Below, piece by piece: positions 50,881-59,627 of a stretch of 64,000 nucleotides of DNA. Under the pieces are notes generated by a model that saw only the letters and a list, made by a program, of their open reading frames with translations, searched no databases and was not told the DNA's origin. The stretch spans positions 1 to 64,000 of the forward strand of contig CACYWZ010000003.1 of assembly GCA_902778325.1 (NCBI GenBank), read 5' to 3'. A program made the position numbers and the translations under genes. The DNA is from an uncultured Spirochaetaceae bacterium (GTDB lineage Bacteria > Spirochaetota > Spirochaetia > Treponematales > Treponemataceae). Position 1 is the first letter of the stretch; the number at the start of each line of letters is the position of its first letter.

Positions 50881-51225
50881 ATGAAGACAATTCAGGAAAA
50901 AGCGCTTGAAATTGCGCAGTTGATGGAAGACGGAAAGGGCGAGAATGTCGTTGTCCTCGATGTCGCAAAACTGAACAGCTGGACAGATATTTTCGTTATC
51001 GTGACAGTGAACAGCAGCGCGCATTGGAAAGGACTTCAGAAGTCGGCGCTTGAGTACGCAAAGGAGAACGACTTGCAAGTTCACCTCACCCACAGAAAAA
51101 TGTCAGACGGCGACGACTGGAACTTGATAGACCTCGGTCCAATCGTGATTCACCTCATGACTTCCGATGCCAGAGAGTTCTACGAGCTTGAAAAACTCTG
51201 GCACGCAGGCGAGAAACTTCGCTAG
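50881..51225 (+). CDS. rsfS: ribosomal silencing factor RsfS
   Basis: 114 residues of the Iojap/YbeB family. Core motifs NSWTDIFVIVTVNS and DDWNLIDLGPIVIHLM are present. It binds L14 and blocks subunit joining when nutrients are low. ACAGGAG ribosome site; last gene before a terminator. Confidence 0.96.
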   Translation: MKTIQEKALEIAQLMEDGKGENVVVLDVAKLNSWTDIFVIVTVNSSAHWKGLQKSALEYAKENDLQVHLTHRKMSDGDDWNLIDLGPIVIHLMTSDAREFYELEKLWHAGEKLR

Positions 51226-51230
51226 AACAA

Positions 51231-51273
51231 AAAGGCGGAAATCTTCTTCTCAGGGGATTCCGCCTTTCTTTTT
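51231..51273 (+). terminator. terminator of the rplU-rsfS cluster
   Basis: AAAGGCGGAAATC / GATTCCGCCTTT stem followed by CTTTTT. Confidence 0.9.
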
Positions 51274-51299
51274 CACTCCAAGAAAATCCGCCTCAAAAC

Positions 51300-51685
51300 T
51301 CCTTTCCCCAACATCGTTTTTCTTCTCCTTCTGCTCATTTTTTATCATATTGACCTCAAAATCTCTCTTTTCAACGTCAAAACACATCATTTTGACCTCG
51401 TTTTTATTGCTTTTCACGTCAAAATACATTATTTTCATCTTGCAAATCACTTTTCCAACGTTACAAAATGTTTTTGCAACATCACAAATTTATTTTGCAA
51501 GATGACAAAACACTTTTGCAACGTGATTTTTATCATTTTTCACATCACAAACACTGTTTGCAACATCACAAATCTTCTTTGCAACATCACAAATCTTCTT
51601 TGCAACATCACATATCATATTTGCAACATCACAAACTCTTTTTGCGACGTTATTCATCGCAATATCAACATCACAATCCGCATTG
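51300..51685. repeat. tandem array G, 21-bp unit, about 18 copies
   Basis: GCAACATCAC-type landmarks step by 21 bp (51455, 51476, 51497, 51518, 51560, 51581, 51602, 51623, 51644). Upstream units (51350, 51371) keep the phase with changed sequence (TTGACCTC, TCAACGTC). Complementary ends (TTTTG/CAAAA, TTTTGA/TCAAAA) are seen in several units. Between 51690 and 51825 a short AACATTCAGGA repeat occurs and no gene is supported. Confidence 0.9.
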
Positions 51686-51821
51686 TCATGATTAAGGCTT
51701 GTTTCCTTGACTTCAAGGCGACTGAAAAGGGGATTAAGGAGGGCGAAAAGAACATTCAGGAGAACATTCAGGAAGGCTGGAAAAACATTCAGGAAGAGCG
51801 GAAGAAAGTCGTTTTGGGCAA

Positions 51822-51864
51822 AAAAAATATCATTCCGAGCGCCCTCGAAATGATATTTTTGCTT
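51822..51864 (-). terminator. terminator of the acidic-protein gene
   Basis: Minus strand AAATATCATTTCGAG ... CTCGGAATGATATTT, a long near-perfect stem, followed by T residues. Confidence 0.9.
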
Positions 51865-51879
51865 TATGAATATAAGCGA

Positions 51880-52173
51880 TTAGTCCTCGTCGTCGAAATC
51901 GTCGTCCTGCTCGTCTTCAACATCGAAATATTCGTCTTCCCTGTAAGAAAACGAACCGTAGCCGTCCTCCGGCTCGATGTCATCGAAACTTTCCTCTAGC
52001 GTATCAACTTCATCGTCCTGCAAATCATCAAAACTGATGTCGTCTTCATCATCTTCAAAGTCCGATTCATCATCGAAATCGTCATCATAATCGTCAAAAC
52101 GTCCGCCTGAACCATATTCATCATCGTAAGCAAATCCGAATGAATACTCTGCCATCTCGCTTTCACTGAACAT
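51880..52173 (-). CDS. highly acidic small protein
   Basis: 97 residues from the ATG at 52173 (GCAGGAGTG upstream). Beyond the first about 25 residues it is almost entirely Asp, Glu, Phe, Tyr and Ser (for example FDDYDDDFDDESDFEDDEDD), with no membrane segment. It must be very acidic and probably disordered; such proteins can mimic nucleic acid or act as charge buffers, but no function can be assigned. It has its own promoter and a strong terminator, so expression is likely real. Its D-D-F style resembles the acidic inserts of the exporter and outer-membrane protein at 25-31 kb. Confidence 0.8.
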   Translation of the reverse strand: MFSESEMAEYSFGFAYDDEYGSGGRFDDYDDDFDDESDFEDDEDDISFDDLQDDEVDTLEESFDDIEPEDGYGSFSYREDEYFDVEDEQDDDFDDED

Positions 52174-52211
52174 AATTGCACTCCTGCTAAAAAGAAAACC
52201 CTGAGTACAAG

Positions 52212-52239
52212 AGTAGAATAGACAGGCGCTTTGTGTCAA
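52212..52239 (-). promoter_or_regulatory. promoter of the acidic-protein gene
   Basis: Minus strand TTGACA (52239-52234), 16-nt spacer, TCTACT (52217-52212), leader of about 30 nt. Confidence 0.6.
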
Positions 52240-52288
52240 TAACATTGAAAAAAAATGCATTAAAATTCTAATATTATCCTACTCTTTA

Positions 52289-52316
52289 TTGACAATAACT
52301 AATAAAAATGTATAAT
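52289..52316 (+). promoter_or_regulatory. ispE promoter, leaderless arrangement
   Basis: TTGACA (52289-52294), 16-nt spacer, TATAAT (52311-52316): both boxes are consensus. The ispE ATG follows after 9 nt. Confidence 0.8.
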
Positions 52317-52325
52317 GACTATACT

Positions 52326-53219
52326 ATGTTGGATGAAATACGTATTTCAGCTCCTGCAAAGGTGAATATCGGATTGTATGTATCGCCAATCAGAAGTGAC
52401 GGATTTCATAACATCAGCAGTATTTTTACATCGATTCCGTTGTACGACGATTTGACAGTGTCGCTCTTGGGTGACAGTGATGTTTGTAATGTGCAATGTA
52501 AGTTTGTATCAAGTTCTGCAAGTTTTGATGTTTCGTTTCCTGAAAAGAATACTTTGAGTTCAACATACAAAGCTTTTTCAGCGCTTACAGGTTTCCATTC
52601 TGGTATAAATGTTTCGATTTTGAAGCGGATACCAATGGGCGGAGGTCTTGGCGGAGGTTCGTCAGATGCTGCGTTTCTGCTTTATGCGCTTGAGAAGTTG
52701 AGTGGGATTTCTTTGAAAATGCAAGAACGATATGCTATCGCTGAAAAAGTTGGTAGTGATGTTTTCTTTTTTCTGCATTGTTGGGAAAAGCGTTTTTGCA
52801 GTGCATTTGTAAGCGGGCGTGGCGAAATCGTAAATGAAATTGAGCCTCGTTCTGATATTTATTTTGTAGTTGTATGTCCTGAGGTTCATAGTTCTACAAA
52901 AGATGCTTATGGTGCAGTTGATGAATGGTACAGGCTTGGAAAAATTGGGCTTGAAAACGAGGTAACTAAAGAAAGGTTATCTTTGATGTATGCTTCTGCT
53001 GTTTCTGAGTGGAAGTTTTGCAATACGTTTTCACCTGTTTTGATGGAAAAGTTTTCAGAAATAAGAATGGCGCTAGAAGATTTGAAAAAATCTGGGGCGG
53101 TGTTCGCTGATATGTCAGGCTCTGGAGCTTCTCTTTTTGGTGTGTTCGATTCTGCGGAGTCTGCTCGAATTGCTTGGAATGAGCTTCGCCGTAAATGGAA
53201 TTGTTATGTTTTGGCATAG
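52326..53219 (+). CDS. ispE: 4-diphosphocytidyl-2-C-methyl-D-erythritol kinase
   Basis: 297 residues from the ATG at 52326; an earlier in-frame ATG lies inside the -10 box. GHMP kinase: SAPAKVNIGLYV at the start, the ATP loop MGGGLGGGSSDAAF and a late GSGASLFGVF. It acts in the non-mevalonate isoprenoid pathway. Followed by spoVG 26 nt downstream. Confidence 0.95.
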   Translation: MLDEIRISAPAKVNIGLYVSPIRSDGFHNISSIFTSIPLYDDLTVSLLGDSDVCNVQCKFVSSSASFDVSFPEKNTLSSTYKAFSALTGFHSGINVSILKRIPMGGGLGGGSSDAAFLLYALEKLSGISLKMQERYAIAEKVGSDVFFFLHCWEKRFCSAFVSGRGEIVNEIEPRSDIYFVVVCPEVHSSTKDAYGAVDEWYRLGKIGLENEVTKERLSLMYASAVSEWKFCNTFSPVLMEKFSEIRMALEDLKKSGAVFADMSGSGASLFGVFDSAESARIAWNELRRKWNCYVLA

Positions 53220-53245
53220 ACGTGGCTACGTCTTGGAGGACAGCG

Positions 53246-53527
53246 ATGCAAGTTACGGAGTTGAGAATTCATAAGATTGACAATGGCGGAAAACTTTTAG
53301 CCTATGTCACAGTGACTTTTGATAATTGCTTTGTGGTTCACAATGTTAAAATTATCGAAGGTAAAAATGGTTTGTTTGTCGCTATGCCAAGCCGACAGCT
53401 TGCGAGCGGTGAATATAAGGATGTAGCTCATCCTATTAGCCCTGATTTTAGAACTGCACTGCAAGATAAAATTTTGGGTGAATATAATGCAGGTCATTTT
53501 GATACATCGTCAAGCGATGATTATTAA
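53246..53527 (+). CDS. spoVG: SpoVG-family nucleic-acid-binding regulator
   Basis: 93 residues from the ATG at 53246 (TTGGAGGA upstream). It begins MQVTELRIHKIDNGGKLLAY and has the FVAMPSR block. In Borrelia and Firmicutes SpoVG binds DNA or RNA. The usual ispE-spoVG order is kept. The C-terminal basic helix is followed by an acidic tail. Confidence 0.95.
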   Translation: MQVTELRIHKIDNGGKLLAYVTVTFDNCFVVHNVKIIEGKNGLFVAMPSRQLASGEYKDVAHPISPDFRTALQDKILGEYNAGHFDTSSSDDY

Positions 53528-53559
53528 TGATTTTGTTTATTAAAAATTGTTTATCATTT

Positions 53560-53632
53560 TGGGACGTCGTCAAGCGGTAAGACAACGGCTTTTGGTGCCG
53601 TCATTCCGCAGGTTCGAATCCTGCCGTCCCAG
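53560..53632 (+). tRNA. tRNA-Gln (anticodon TTG)
   Basis: TGGGACG / CGTCCCA acceptor stem, ACGGC-TTTTGGT-GCCGT anticodon arm with TTG in the loop, GCAGG-TTCGAAT-CCTGC T arm, discriminator G. CCA is not encoded. It lies between spoVG and the L25 gene. Confidence 0.95.
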
Positions 53633-53670
53633 CGAACCCGTTATGAAAGTGTTTTAAGGAGTTCTTCATT

Positions 53671-54222
53671 ATGGATCAGATTGTTATTAACGCAAAGACC
53701 CGCACTGAGACTGGTAAGAGCGTTTCGAGAAAATTGCGTGCCGCTGGTCGTCTTCCAGCTGTAATGTATAATGAGAAAGGCGAAGCGACAATGCTCGATA
53801 TTGATGCAGTAGAGTTTTCAAAAGTTTGGCGAACAGTTACACCAACTACTCTTATTACGCTCAAAGTTGATGGCAAAGATAATTTGGCTTACATTCAGGA
53901 CTGTGAATATGATATTAAGACCGACAAGAGCCTTCATGCAGATTTCCACGTTGTAAGTGGCAATTTGCCAATCGTTGCACGTATGAAGGTAAATTATGTT
54001 GGAACTCCTGCTGGTGTTCTTGCTGGTGGATTCCTTCTTAAGCATGTTCCTGATGTTACATTGAAAGCATTGCCAAAAGATATGCCTGCAAAAATTACTG
54101 CTGATATTTCTGGCGTTAAGATTGGTGACGTTTTCCGCGTAAAAGATTTGAACTTGGCAGATTCAATTACTGTTATGACTGACAAAGAAGCTTCTTTGAT
54201 TAGTGTTTCTGCTGGTCGCTAA
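53671..54222 (+). CDS. rplY: ribosomal protein L25 (Ctc type)
   Basis: 183 residues: the N-terminal 5S-rRNA-binding L25 domain (about 1-90; RKLRAAGRLPAVMYNEKG) and the C-terminal TL5/Ctc beta domain. TAAGGAG ribosome site; a perfect terminator follows. Confidence 0.95.
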   Translation: MDQIVINAKTRTETGKSVSRKLRAAGRLPAVMYNEKGEATMLDIDAVEFSKVWRTVTPTTLITLKVDGKDNLAYIQDCEYDIKTDKSLHADFHVVSGNLPIVARMKVNYVGTPAGVLAGGFLLKHVPDVTLKALPKDMPAKITADISGVKIGDVFRVKDLNLADSITVMTDKEASLISVSAGR

Positions 54223-54238
54223 GGATAATTATTATCAG

Positions 54239-54270
54239 AAATCCCTGCAATATAAGGCAGGGATTTTTTT
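54239..54270 (+). terminator. terminator of the L25 gene
   Basis: AAATCCCTGC / GCAGGGATTT stem followed by T residues. Confidence 0.95.
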
Positions 54271-54290
54271 ATGTATTTTGGAATAAAAAG

Positions 54291-55658
54291 ATGAGCGATA
54301 ACAAAAAAAAAATTATAGACTTTGAAGAAAAAGTTTCATGTGCTTTGAAAAACTTTGGAGTGACAAAAAATAGCATTGTTGCTGTTGGTGTATCTGGTGG
54401 TGCTGACTCAATGTCTTTGCTTGTGTCGCTTTTGCAGTGTCTTTCAAAATCTCAAATTTTTGTTTTGACTGTAAATCATAATATACGTTCTGAAGAAGAA
54501 AGTGGAGGAGATGCAAATTTTGTTCGCTCTTTTTGCGCAAAAAATGAAGTTTATTGTCGGATTCATGAAATTGAACGAGGTGAAATAGAGCGGTTAGCGG
54601 CTTGTCGTGGAGGTGGCATCGAGGATGCTGCCCGTGAATTGAGATATGCAGCGTTTGAGAAATTTTGTTTTGAAATCAATGCTGATTTTTTTTGCCTTGC
54701 CCACAATCGGAATGACCAACTTGAAACACTTGTTATGCGTTTTTTGCAAGGAAGTTCAGTGCTGTCTGGAATCCCTTCGCAACGTGAAAAGTTTATACGC
54801 CCGCTTTTGAATATTTCACGTTCTCAGATTGAAGAATATTTGAAAGTGAAGAAAGTTGCATGGCGGACGGATAAAACAAATTTTGATGAATCTTATTTTA
54901 GAAACAGAGTTCGTCGTTCTGTTTTGCCTCTTTTTAATGAACTTTTTCCAGGTTGGGATGGAGCGGCTCTTTCTGGTGCTAAAAAAATACGCGATGATTT
55001 GGAATTTGTTGATGAAAAATTTGAAGAATATCTTTCGAAAACAAAATCATGCGAAAAGTTCATTTCTGTTGATATAAAAAGTTTTTGTAGTGCGTCTCCG
55101 TCTTTTAAGCGCCGCATTGTCTATGCTCTTGTTGACAGGCTTAAGAAAAATGTTCGCCTTCCTTTTAGCATTGTCGAAACTATTTGTGGGTGGACGAATG
55201 AAACAAAAAATGGAACAAAAATAGAGGCTGCAGGTGTATCAGTCTTTATATGGAATAATTTCCTATGTGCCGATATTATAAAAAACAGTTTCGCAGATTG
55301 CGGTTTTTGTGTTACCATAAAAAGCGATTGTGCACTGGATTTGTTTGATTTGCATCTTAAGATTTGTGAAGAAGATTGTGGCATTTCGATAGAATCGATT
55401 GATAAGAAAATCTTTTTGAAAAGCCTTGCTTATCCGTTTTTGCTTCGAAGTGCTCAAGTGCTTGACAAGATAAAAGGTGCTGATGACAGTATGCGCGATC
55501 TTTCAAAAGTGCTTTCGTCATGGAAACTTTCAGAAGATGAGCGGTACAAAATCCCTCTCGTGCAAGAGCTTCAAACGCCGAATACTTCTGTTGTTGCTGT
55601 TTTGGGTGGCTTTATTGGAACTAAAGACTGGATTGTAGAAGACTGGCAGAAATGCTGA
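54291..55658 (+). CDS. tilS: tRNA(Ile)-lysidine synthase
   Basis: 455 residues. PP-loop SGGADS (35-40), then HNRNDQLET and RNRVRRSVLP, the conserved N-type ATPase signature region. The middle and C-terminal domains are divergent but of normal length. It converts the CAU anticodon of tRNA-Ile2 to lysidine. Confidence 0.93.
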   Translation: MSDNKKKIIDFEEKVSCALKNFGVTKNSIVAVGVSGGADSMSLLVSLLQCLSKSQIFVLTVNHNIRSEEESGGDANFVRSFCAKNEVYCRIHEIERGEIERLAACRGGGIEDAARELRYAAFEKFCFEINADFFCLAHNRNDQLETLVMRFLQGSSVLSGIPSQREKFIRPLLNISRSQIEEYLKVKKVAWRTDKTNFDESYFRNRVRRSVLPLFNELFPGWDGAALSGAKKIRDDLEFVDEKFEEYLSKTKSCEKFISVDIKSFCSASPSFKRRIVYALVDRLKKNVRLPFSIVETICGWTNETKNGTKIEAAGVSVFIWNNFLCADIIKNSFADCGFCVTIKSDCALDLFDLHLKICEEDCGISIESIDKKIFLKSLAYPFLLRSAQVLDKIKGADDSMRDLSKVLSSWKLSEDERYKIPLVQELQTPNTSVVAVLGGFIGTKDWIVEDWQKC

Positions 55659-55753
55659 CTTTTTCTTTCAATCAAGTAGCTAAGTGTATTGTAAGTGTAT
55701 TCCAAGAGTATTCTAAAGGTGTGTAAATAAAGATTTAGCGGTAAGGAACATAT

Positions 55754-57877
55754 ATGAGAAACAGGATAATTTCAGTTACAGTTTTGTTGTCATTATTATC
55801 GTTTTCTGCTTTTACGCAGTCTTCTTCAAGTGCAAATCAAAAAACAGCATTGCGCTATTTGACGAATGCGCGTATAGCTCTAGAGCAGCACGACTGGAGA
55901 GCGGCAACTTCTTATGTTGAAATGGGGTTGTCATATGATGAGCGGATATCTGATTTGTGGTATTACAAAGCTGTCGCAGCGAATGCTCTTGGAGAGAGTA
56001 GGGCTAGTGTTCTTGAGTCAAGTTCTCAGGCTGTAAAACTTAACAGTTGGTTCAATTACAACAAAGATAATGCTCGGATTTTGTACGCTGATGTGCTTTG
56101 TGACTCTCATGAAGAAGCTGAGGCTTTGAAGCAACTTTCATCTGTTCCTATGCTTACTTCTGCGGATGCAGAATATATTCGTGCAAAGTGCTATTACCAC
56201 ACAGGAAATCTTGAGGCTGCAAGAGCAAAAATTGAGCAAGCCTCTAAATTTTATCCTACAGATGCCAGATTCCCGTTGTTATTCTTCAAAAGCGAGTTTA
56301 TACGCTATCAAGACGCGGCTTCTTATCCGACTTCAGTGCGTCGACAGGCAGACTTTTTTATACGTTCACGAGAGCGTTTTGTTGAATATGTTTCTGATGA
56401 TTTTGAGTTTTATACAGCACTTTTTTCTCGCGGAGATGACAGAAAGCGTCTTTTACAAAACTACAATTCAACAGGAGCGCGTCATGAACTTTTTGCAGCT
56501 ATAGCTCTTCAGAATGAGTTATTGAATGAAATTGAGGCAATTGATTATCTTTTCGGCTTTGATGAAATCAGACGCAACACAATTGAACATTTTATCCCTT
56601 TGATTAGCGAAGAAGAGTCAAAAGCGTATCTTGCAAAATTTTTTTCATCGTATAACGGAGTAATCCTTTCTGATACTGATGGTGATGGAATTGATGATTT
56701 GAATGTCAAATATGAAGCAGGTCGTCCTTCTAAAATCGTTTGGGACAAAGGTCAGACTGGTGTAAATATGTGGACGTTTGATTGTGATTACGGAACTCCT
56801 GTTCGTGCAAATCTTGACGATTGTGCGATGAAAATAAATTGGGATTATTATCCTTCTGTAATTACAGCTGTTTCTAATGATGGCGAAGAAAGCGAAAGAT
56901 TACAATTCAATGTTCTTCCTGATATGCTCAAATGGGAACCTGTCAAAATGGAATTGTCTGATACAATTGGTGAACTTGGCGTTGAATTTTATCTGCCTTC
57001 TATAAATAATGCAAAAACTATTGCAGAGCCAACAAATGCACAACTTATTGCCTCTTCTTCAAGTTACGAAGTTCCTTCTTCTGAACGCGAAGGAGCAAAA
57101 ATTGTATTCCAACTTTACAATGGTAAAATCCAGTTTGCGTCTTATTATAACAATAATCGTGTTTATGCACGAACTCACTTCAGAGATGGAGTTCCAATTA
57201 TTAGAATTGTCGATAACACTGGAAACGGTGTTTATGAAACAACTGAAACTTATGGCATTTCTTCTGATGTAAATCCTGAATATTATGCGATAGAAGATGA
57301 AAGACAAGTTCTTGTCAATCTTTTTGGCTCAATACCGAAAAATTCACATTTCTTTTTGAAGTCAGTACAGATTAACAACAGCAATGATATAAATGCAGAT
57401 TTCACAGAAGAATATCTTTTGAATAACGGAAAAATTGCTTCTTGGGACACTGATGGCGATTCAAAATGGAATGTTCGTTATTATCGCTCATATGGAGCTG
57501 ATAAGAAGTACAAAATTGAAGAGTCGCTGTTTTATCTTGAACCAGGTCATGAGATGGTCAGGGTTTTTACTGAAAATGGCTCTCCTATAAAAATTGCGCG
57601 AGGCATATTTGAAAGTACAGTAACAAAAGACGATGATGCAAATATTTTCTGGATTAACGGAAAAGGCTCAAAAGAAGATGCAGAATGTGCTATTGCGGCT
57701 GTTGACGAAACAAACTCTCAAGGAATTTGCGTTATTATCGATAAAAAGGATTATCGCATAAATGCTATAAAAATCGGAACTGATTATTTTGGCGAAATTG
57801 TGAAAGCTGACAGAGACCTTGAACTTTTGCGCCGTGCAGATGAATTAAATCTTTTGGAGAAAAATACATCACAATGA
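55754..57877 (+). CDS. periplasmic TPR-type protein with a calcium-loop motif
   Basis: 707 residues, AAGGAA upstream of the ATG. Signal peptide (SVTVLLSLLSFSAFTQ), TPR-like helical pairs about 25-190 (LYADVLCDSHEEAEALKQL; YIRAKCYYHTGNLEAARAKI), and a central SDTDGDGIDDLN loop of the EF-hand/thrombospondin-3 kind. The second half is beta-rich and not recognised. It overlaps the following HtrA-like lipoprotein gene (ATGA), so the two are coupled and may work together in envelope maintenance. Confidence 0.8.
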   Translation: MRNRIISVTVLLSLLSFSAFTQSSSSANQKTALRYLTNARIALEQHDWRAATSYVEMGLSYDERISDLWYYKAVAANALGESRASVLESSSQAVKLNSWFNYNKDNARILYADVLCDSHEEAEALKQLSSVPMLTSADAEYIRAKCYYHTGNLEAARAKIEQASKFYPTDARFPLLFFKSEFIRYQDAASYPTSVRRQADFFIRSRERFVEYVSDDFEFYTALFSRGDDRKRLLQNYNSTGARHELFAAIALQNELLNEIEAIDYLFGFDEIRRNTIEHFIPLISEEESKAYLAKFFSSYNGVILSDTDGDGIDDLNVKYEAGRPSKIVWDKGQTGVNMWTFDCDYGTPVRANLDDCAMKINWDYYPSVITAVSNDGEESERLQFNVLPDMLKWEPVKMELSDTIGELGVEFYLPSINNAKTIAEPTNAQLIASSSSYEVPSSEREGAKIVFQLYNGKIQFASYYNNNRVYARTHFRDGVPIIRIVDNTGNGVYETTETYGISSDVNPEYYAIEDERQVLVNLFGSIPKNSHFFLKSVQINNSNDINADFTEEYLLNNGKIASWDTDGDSKWNVRYYRSYGADKKYKIEESLFYLEPGHEMVRVFTENGSPIKIARGIFESTVTKDDDANIFWINGKGSKEDAECAIAAVDETNSQGICVIIDKKDYRINAIKIGTDYFGEIVKADRDLELLRRADELNLLEKNTSQ

Positions 57878-59550
57878 AATATTTCAAAAAAATGCCACTC
57901 GCCTTTGTTGCTATTTGTTTTTTTTGCGCACTTATTGGCGGGTGTGCTTCTTTTGGTGCAAATCCTAAAAATGTTTATCAGCCGCTAAACTACACAGAAG
58001 CAGATGCTGTAAACACAGAAGTGCAGCGAATTGAGAATATTCGCTCTGAAAATAGTGTGGAAGCGCTTTGGCGCGCTGTGATACTTGACCGTTCTATAAA
58101 AGAGCGTGTTTTTGATGAAGAGACCGAGGAAATCAGAAAAAATGTTTCACAGGTATTGGAAAAATGCTTTGAAAGCTCTGTTGAAACATATAATACCTTA
58201 GTTGAAGAGAAAAAGTATGCAAAAGCAATCAGCGTTCGACAATCGCTAGAAACTTGCGGATACAAAGAATCTCTTTCAATGAGCATTGATGAACTTTCTT
58301 CTTTGGCTCGTCCTGAGTCTATTTTTCCAAAAAAAGCGCAAAATGCAGATTCCAGCATTTCAAAAGTGATATCTGGAACTGTTACAGTATGGGTTGACCG
58401 CGGAATTGCCGTTCAAAATGGAATGGGCTACGCAGACCGTGTTATCGGCTCTGGCTTTTTTATCTCAAATGATGGCTATCTCATAACAAATCATCACGTT
58501 ATCGAGGATTTGGTTGATAAAAAAAGCCAAAAATATTCAAAATTGTTCATAAAACTTGCTTCAGACAACGAAACAAGAATTCCTGCGAAAGTCATAGGCT
58601 ATGATAGCGTTCTTGATTTAGCGTTGTTAAAAGTTGAAATCGATGTTCCTTATGTTTTTAGCGCAGGTTCATCCTCTGACCTAGATGTTGGCGACAAAGT
58701 TTATGCGATTGGCTCTCCTGTCGGCTTGGAGCGCACTCTTACAGATGGAATTATTTCTGCAAAAGAGAGAAAACTCAGTTCTGTGGGCAATATTTTGCAG
58801 ATTTCTGCTGCTGTAAACCCTGGAAATTCTGGAGGTCCTCTTATAGATGAAAAGGGCAGAGTTCAGGCTGTTGTTTTTGCGGGAATGCTTCAGTACGAAG
58901 GGTTGAACTTTGCAATTCCTGTTGAATATCTCAATGCGGAGCTCCCTCTTTTGCTTGCAGGAGGAGAAAGACAACATTCTTGGATTGGTGCATTTGGAAA
59001 GCCAAAGAAAGACATGGGCAAAAACATCGGAGTTGAGCTTCTTTATGTGATGCCGGGCGGAAGTGCGAGCAGAGCAGGACTAAAAACTGGCGATATAATC
59101 ACAGCGATAAACGGCATTGATGCAAAAACAAATGATGATTTGTTTAATATATATGTTTCCCTTTTGCCTGGCACAGTCGTGAATGTCACGACAACCGACA
59201 TTGATGGCAACTCTTTGGACTATCCTGTCTATTTGACAGAGCGACCAAAATCACCGGGATATGAAGTGTATAGCCGAGATGTTGTTGCAAACTCGTTTTA
59301 TCCAATCTTTGGAATGAAGTTGCAAACATTATCTGGAAGCAAAAAATATACAATATCAGAACTCATAAATGGCGGAATAGCCGATGAGTCTGGCTTTACA
59401 GACCATGACCCCGTCGAAATAGCACAGATTTTGTTCAATGAAGACAATAGCGCAATATCGGCGACACTATATACCAAAAAGAAAAAAAACGGATATATCG
59501 ATGTTGCAATAGGACTTACGACATCGCTTGACAGTCAGTATTATTTCTAA
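57874..59550 (+). CDS. HtrA/DegP-like serine protease lipoprotein with PDZ domain
   Basis: 558 residues. Lipoprotein signal ending LIGGC (Cys24); a helical N-terminal region (about 40-155); trypsin-like protease with His208 (TNHHVI), Asp248 (SVLDLALLKV) and Ser319 (NPGNSGGPLI); PDZ domain about 380-465; and an unassigned C-terminal part (about 470-558). It should act at the inner or outer membrane on misfolded envelope proteins. The long N-terminal helical extension and membrane anchoring are unusual for HtrA and suit partnership with the upstream TPR protein. Confidence 0.93.
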   Translation: MKYFKKMPLAFVAICFFCALIGGCASFGANPKNVYQPLNYTEADAVNTEVQRIENIRSENSVEALWRAVILDRSIKERVFDEETEEIRKNVSQVLEKCFESSVETYNTLVEEKKYAKAISVRQSLETCGYKESLSMSIDELSSLARPESIFPKKAQNADSSISKVISGTVTVWVDRGIAVQNGMGYADRVIGSGFFISNDGYLITNHHVIEDLVDKKSQKYSKLFIKLASDNETRIPAKVIGYDSVLDLALLKVEIDVPYVFSAGSSSDLDVGDKVYAIGSPVGLERTLTDGIISAKERKLSSVGNILQISAAVNPGNSGGPLIDEKGRVQAVVFAGMLQYEGLNFAIPVEYLNAELPLLLAGGERQHSWIGAFGKPKKDMGKNIGVELLYVMPGGSASRAGLKTGDIITAINGIDAKTNDDLFNIYVSLLPGTVVNVTTTDIDGNSLDYPVYLTERPKSPGYEVYSRDVVANSFYPIFGMKLQTLSGSKKYTISELINGGIADESGFTDHDPVEIAQILFNEDNSAISATLYTKKKKNGYIDVAIGLTTSLDSQYYF

Positions 59551-59557
59551 GAAAATC

Positions 59558-59586
59558 AAAGCCGCGCCGAAAGACACGGCTTTTTG
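59558..59586 (+). terminator. terminator of the TPR-HtrA pair
   Basis: AAAGCCG / CGGCTTT stem, TTTTT tail. Confidence 0.88.
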
Positions 59587-59627
59587 CGCATAGAACGAAT
59601 ATTCATAGATTTTAGGAGATAGAAATT

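Noticed and set aside
51502-51999. Open reading frame with heptad-like repeats through array G
   Set aside because: The 21-bp unit gives a 7-residue pattern by chance; no ribosome site, and the end overlaps the terminator and the acidic-protein gene on the other strand.
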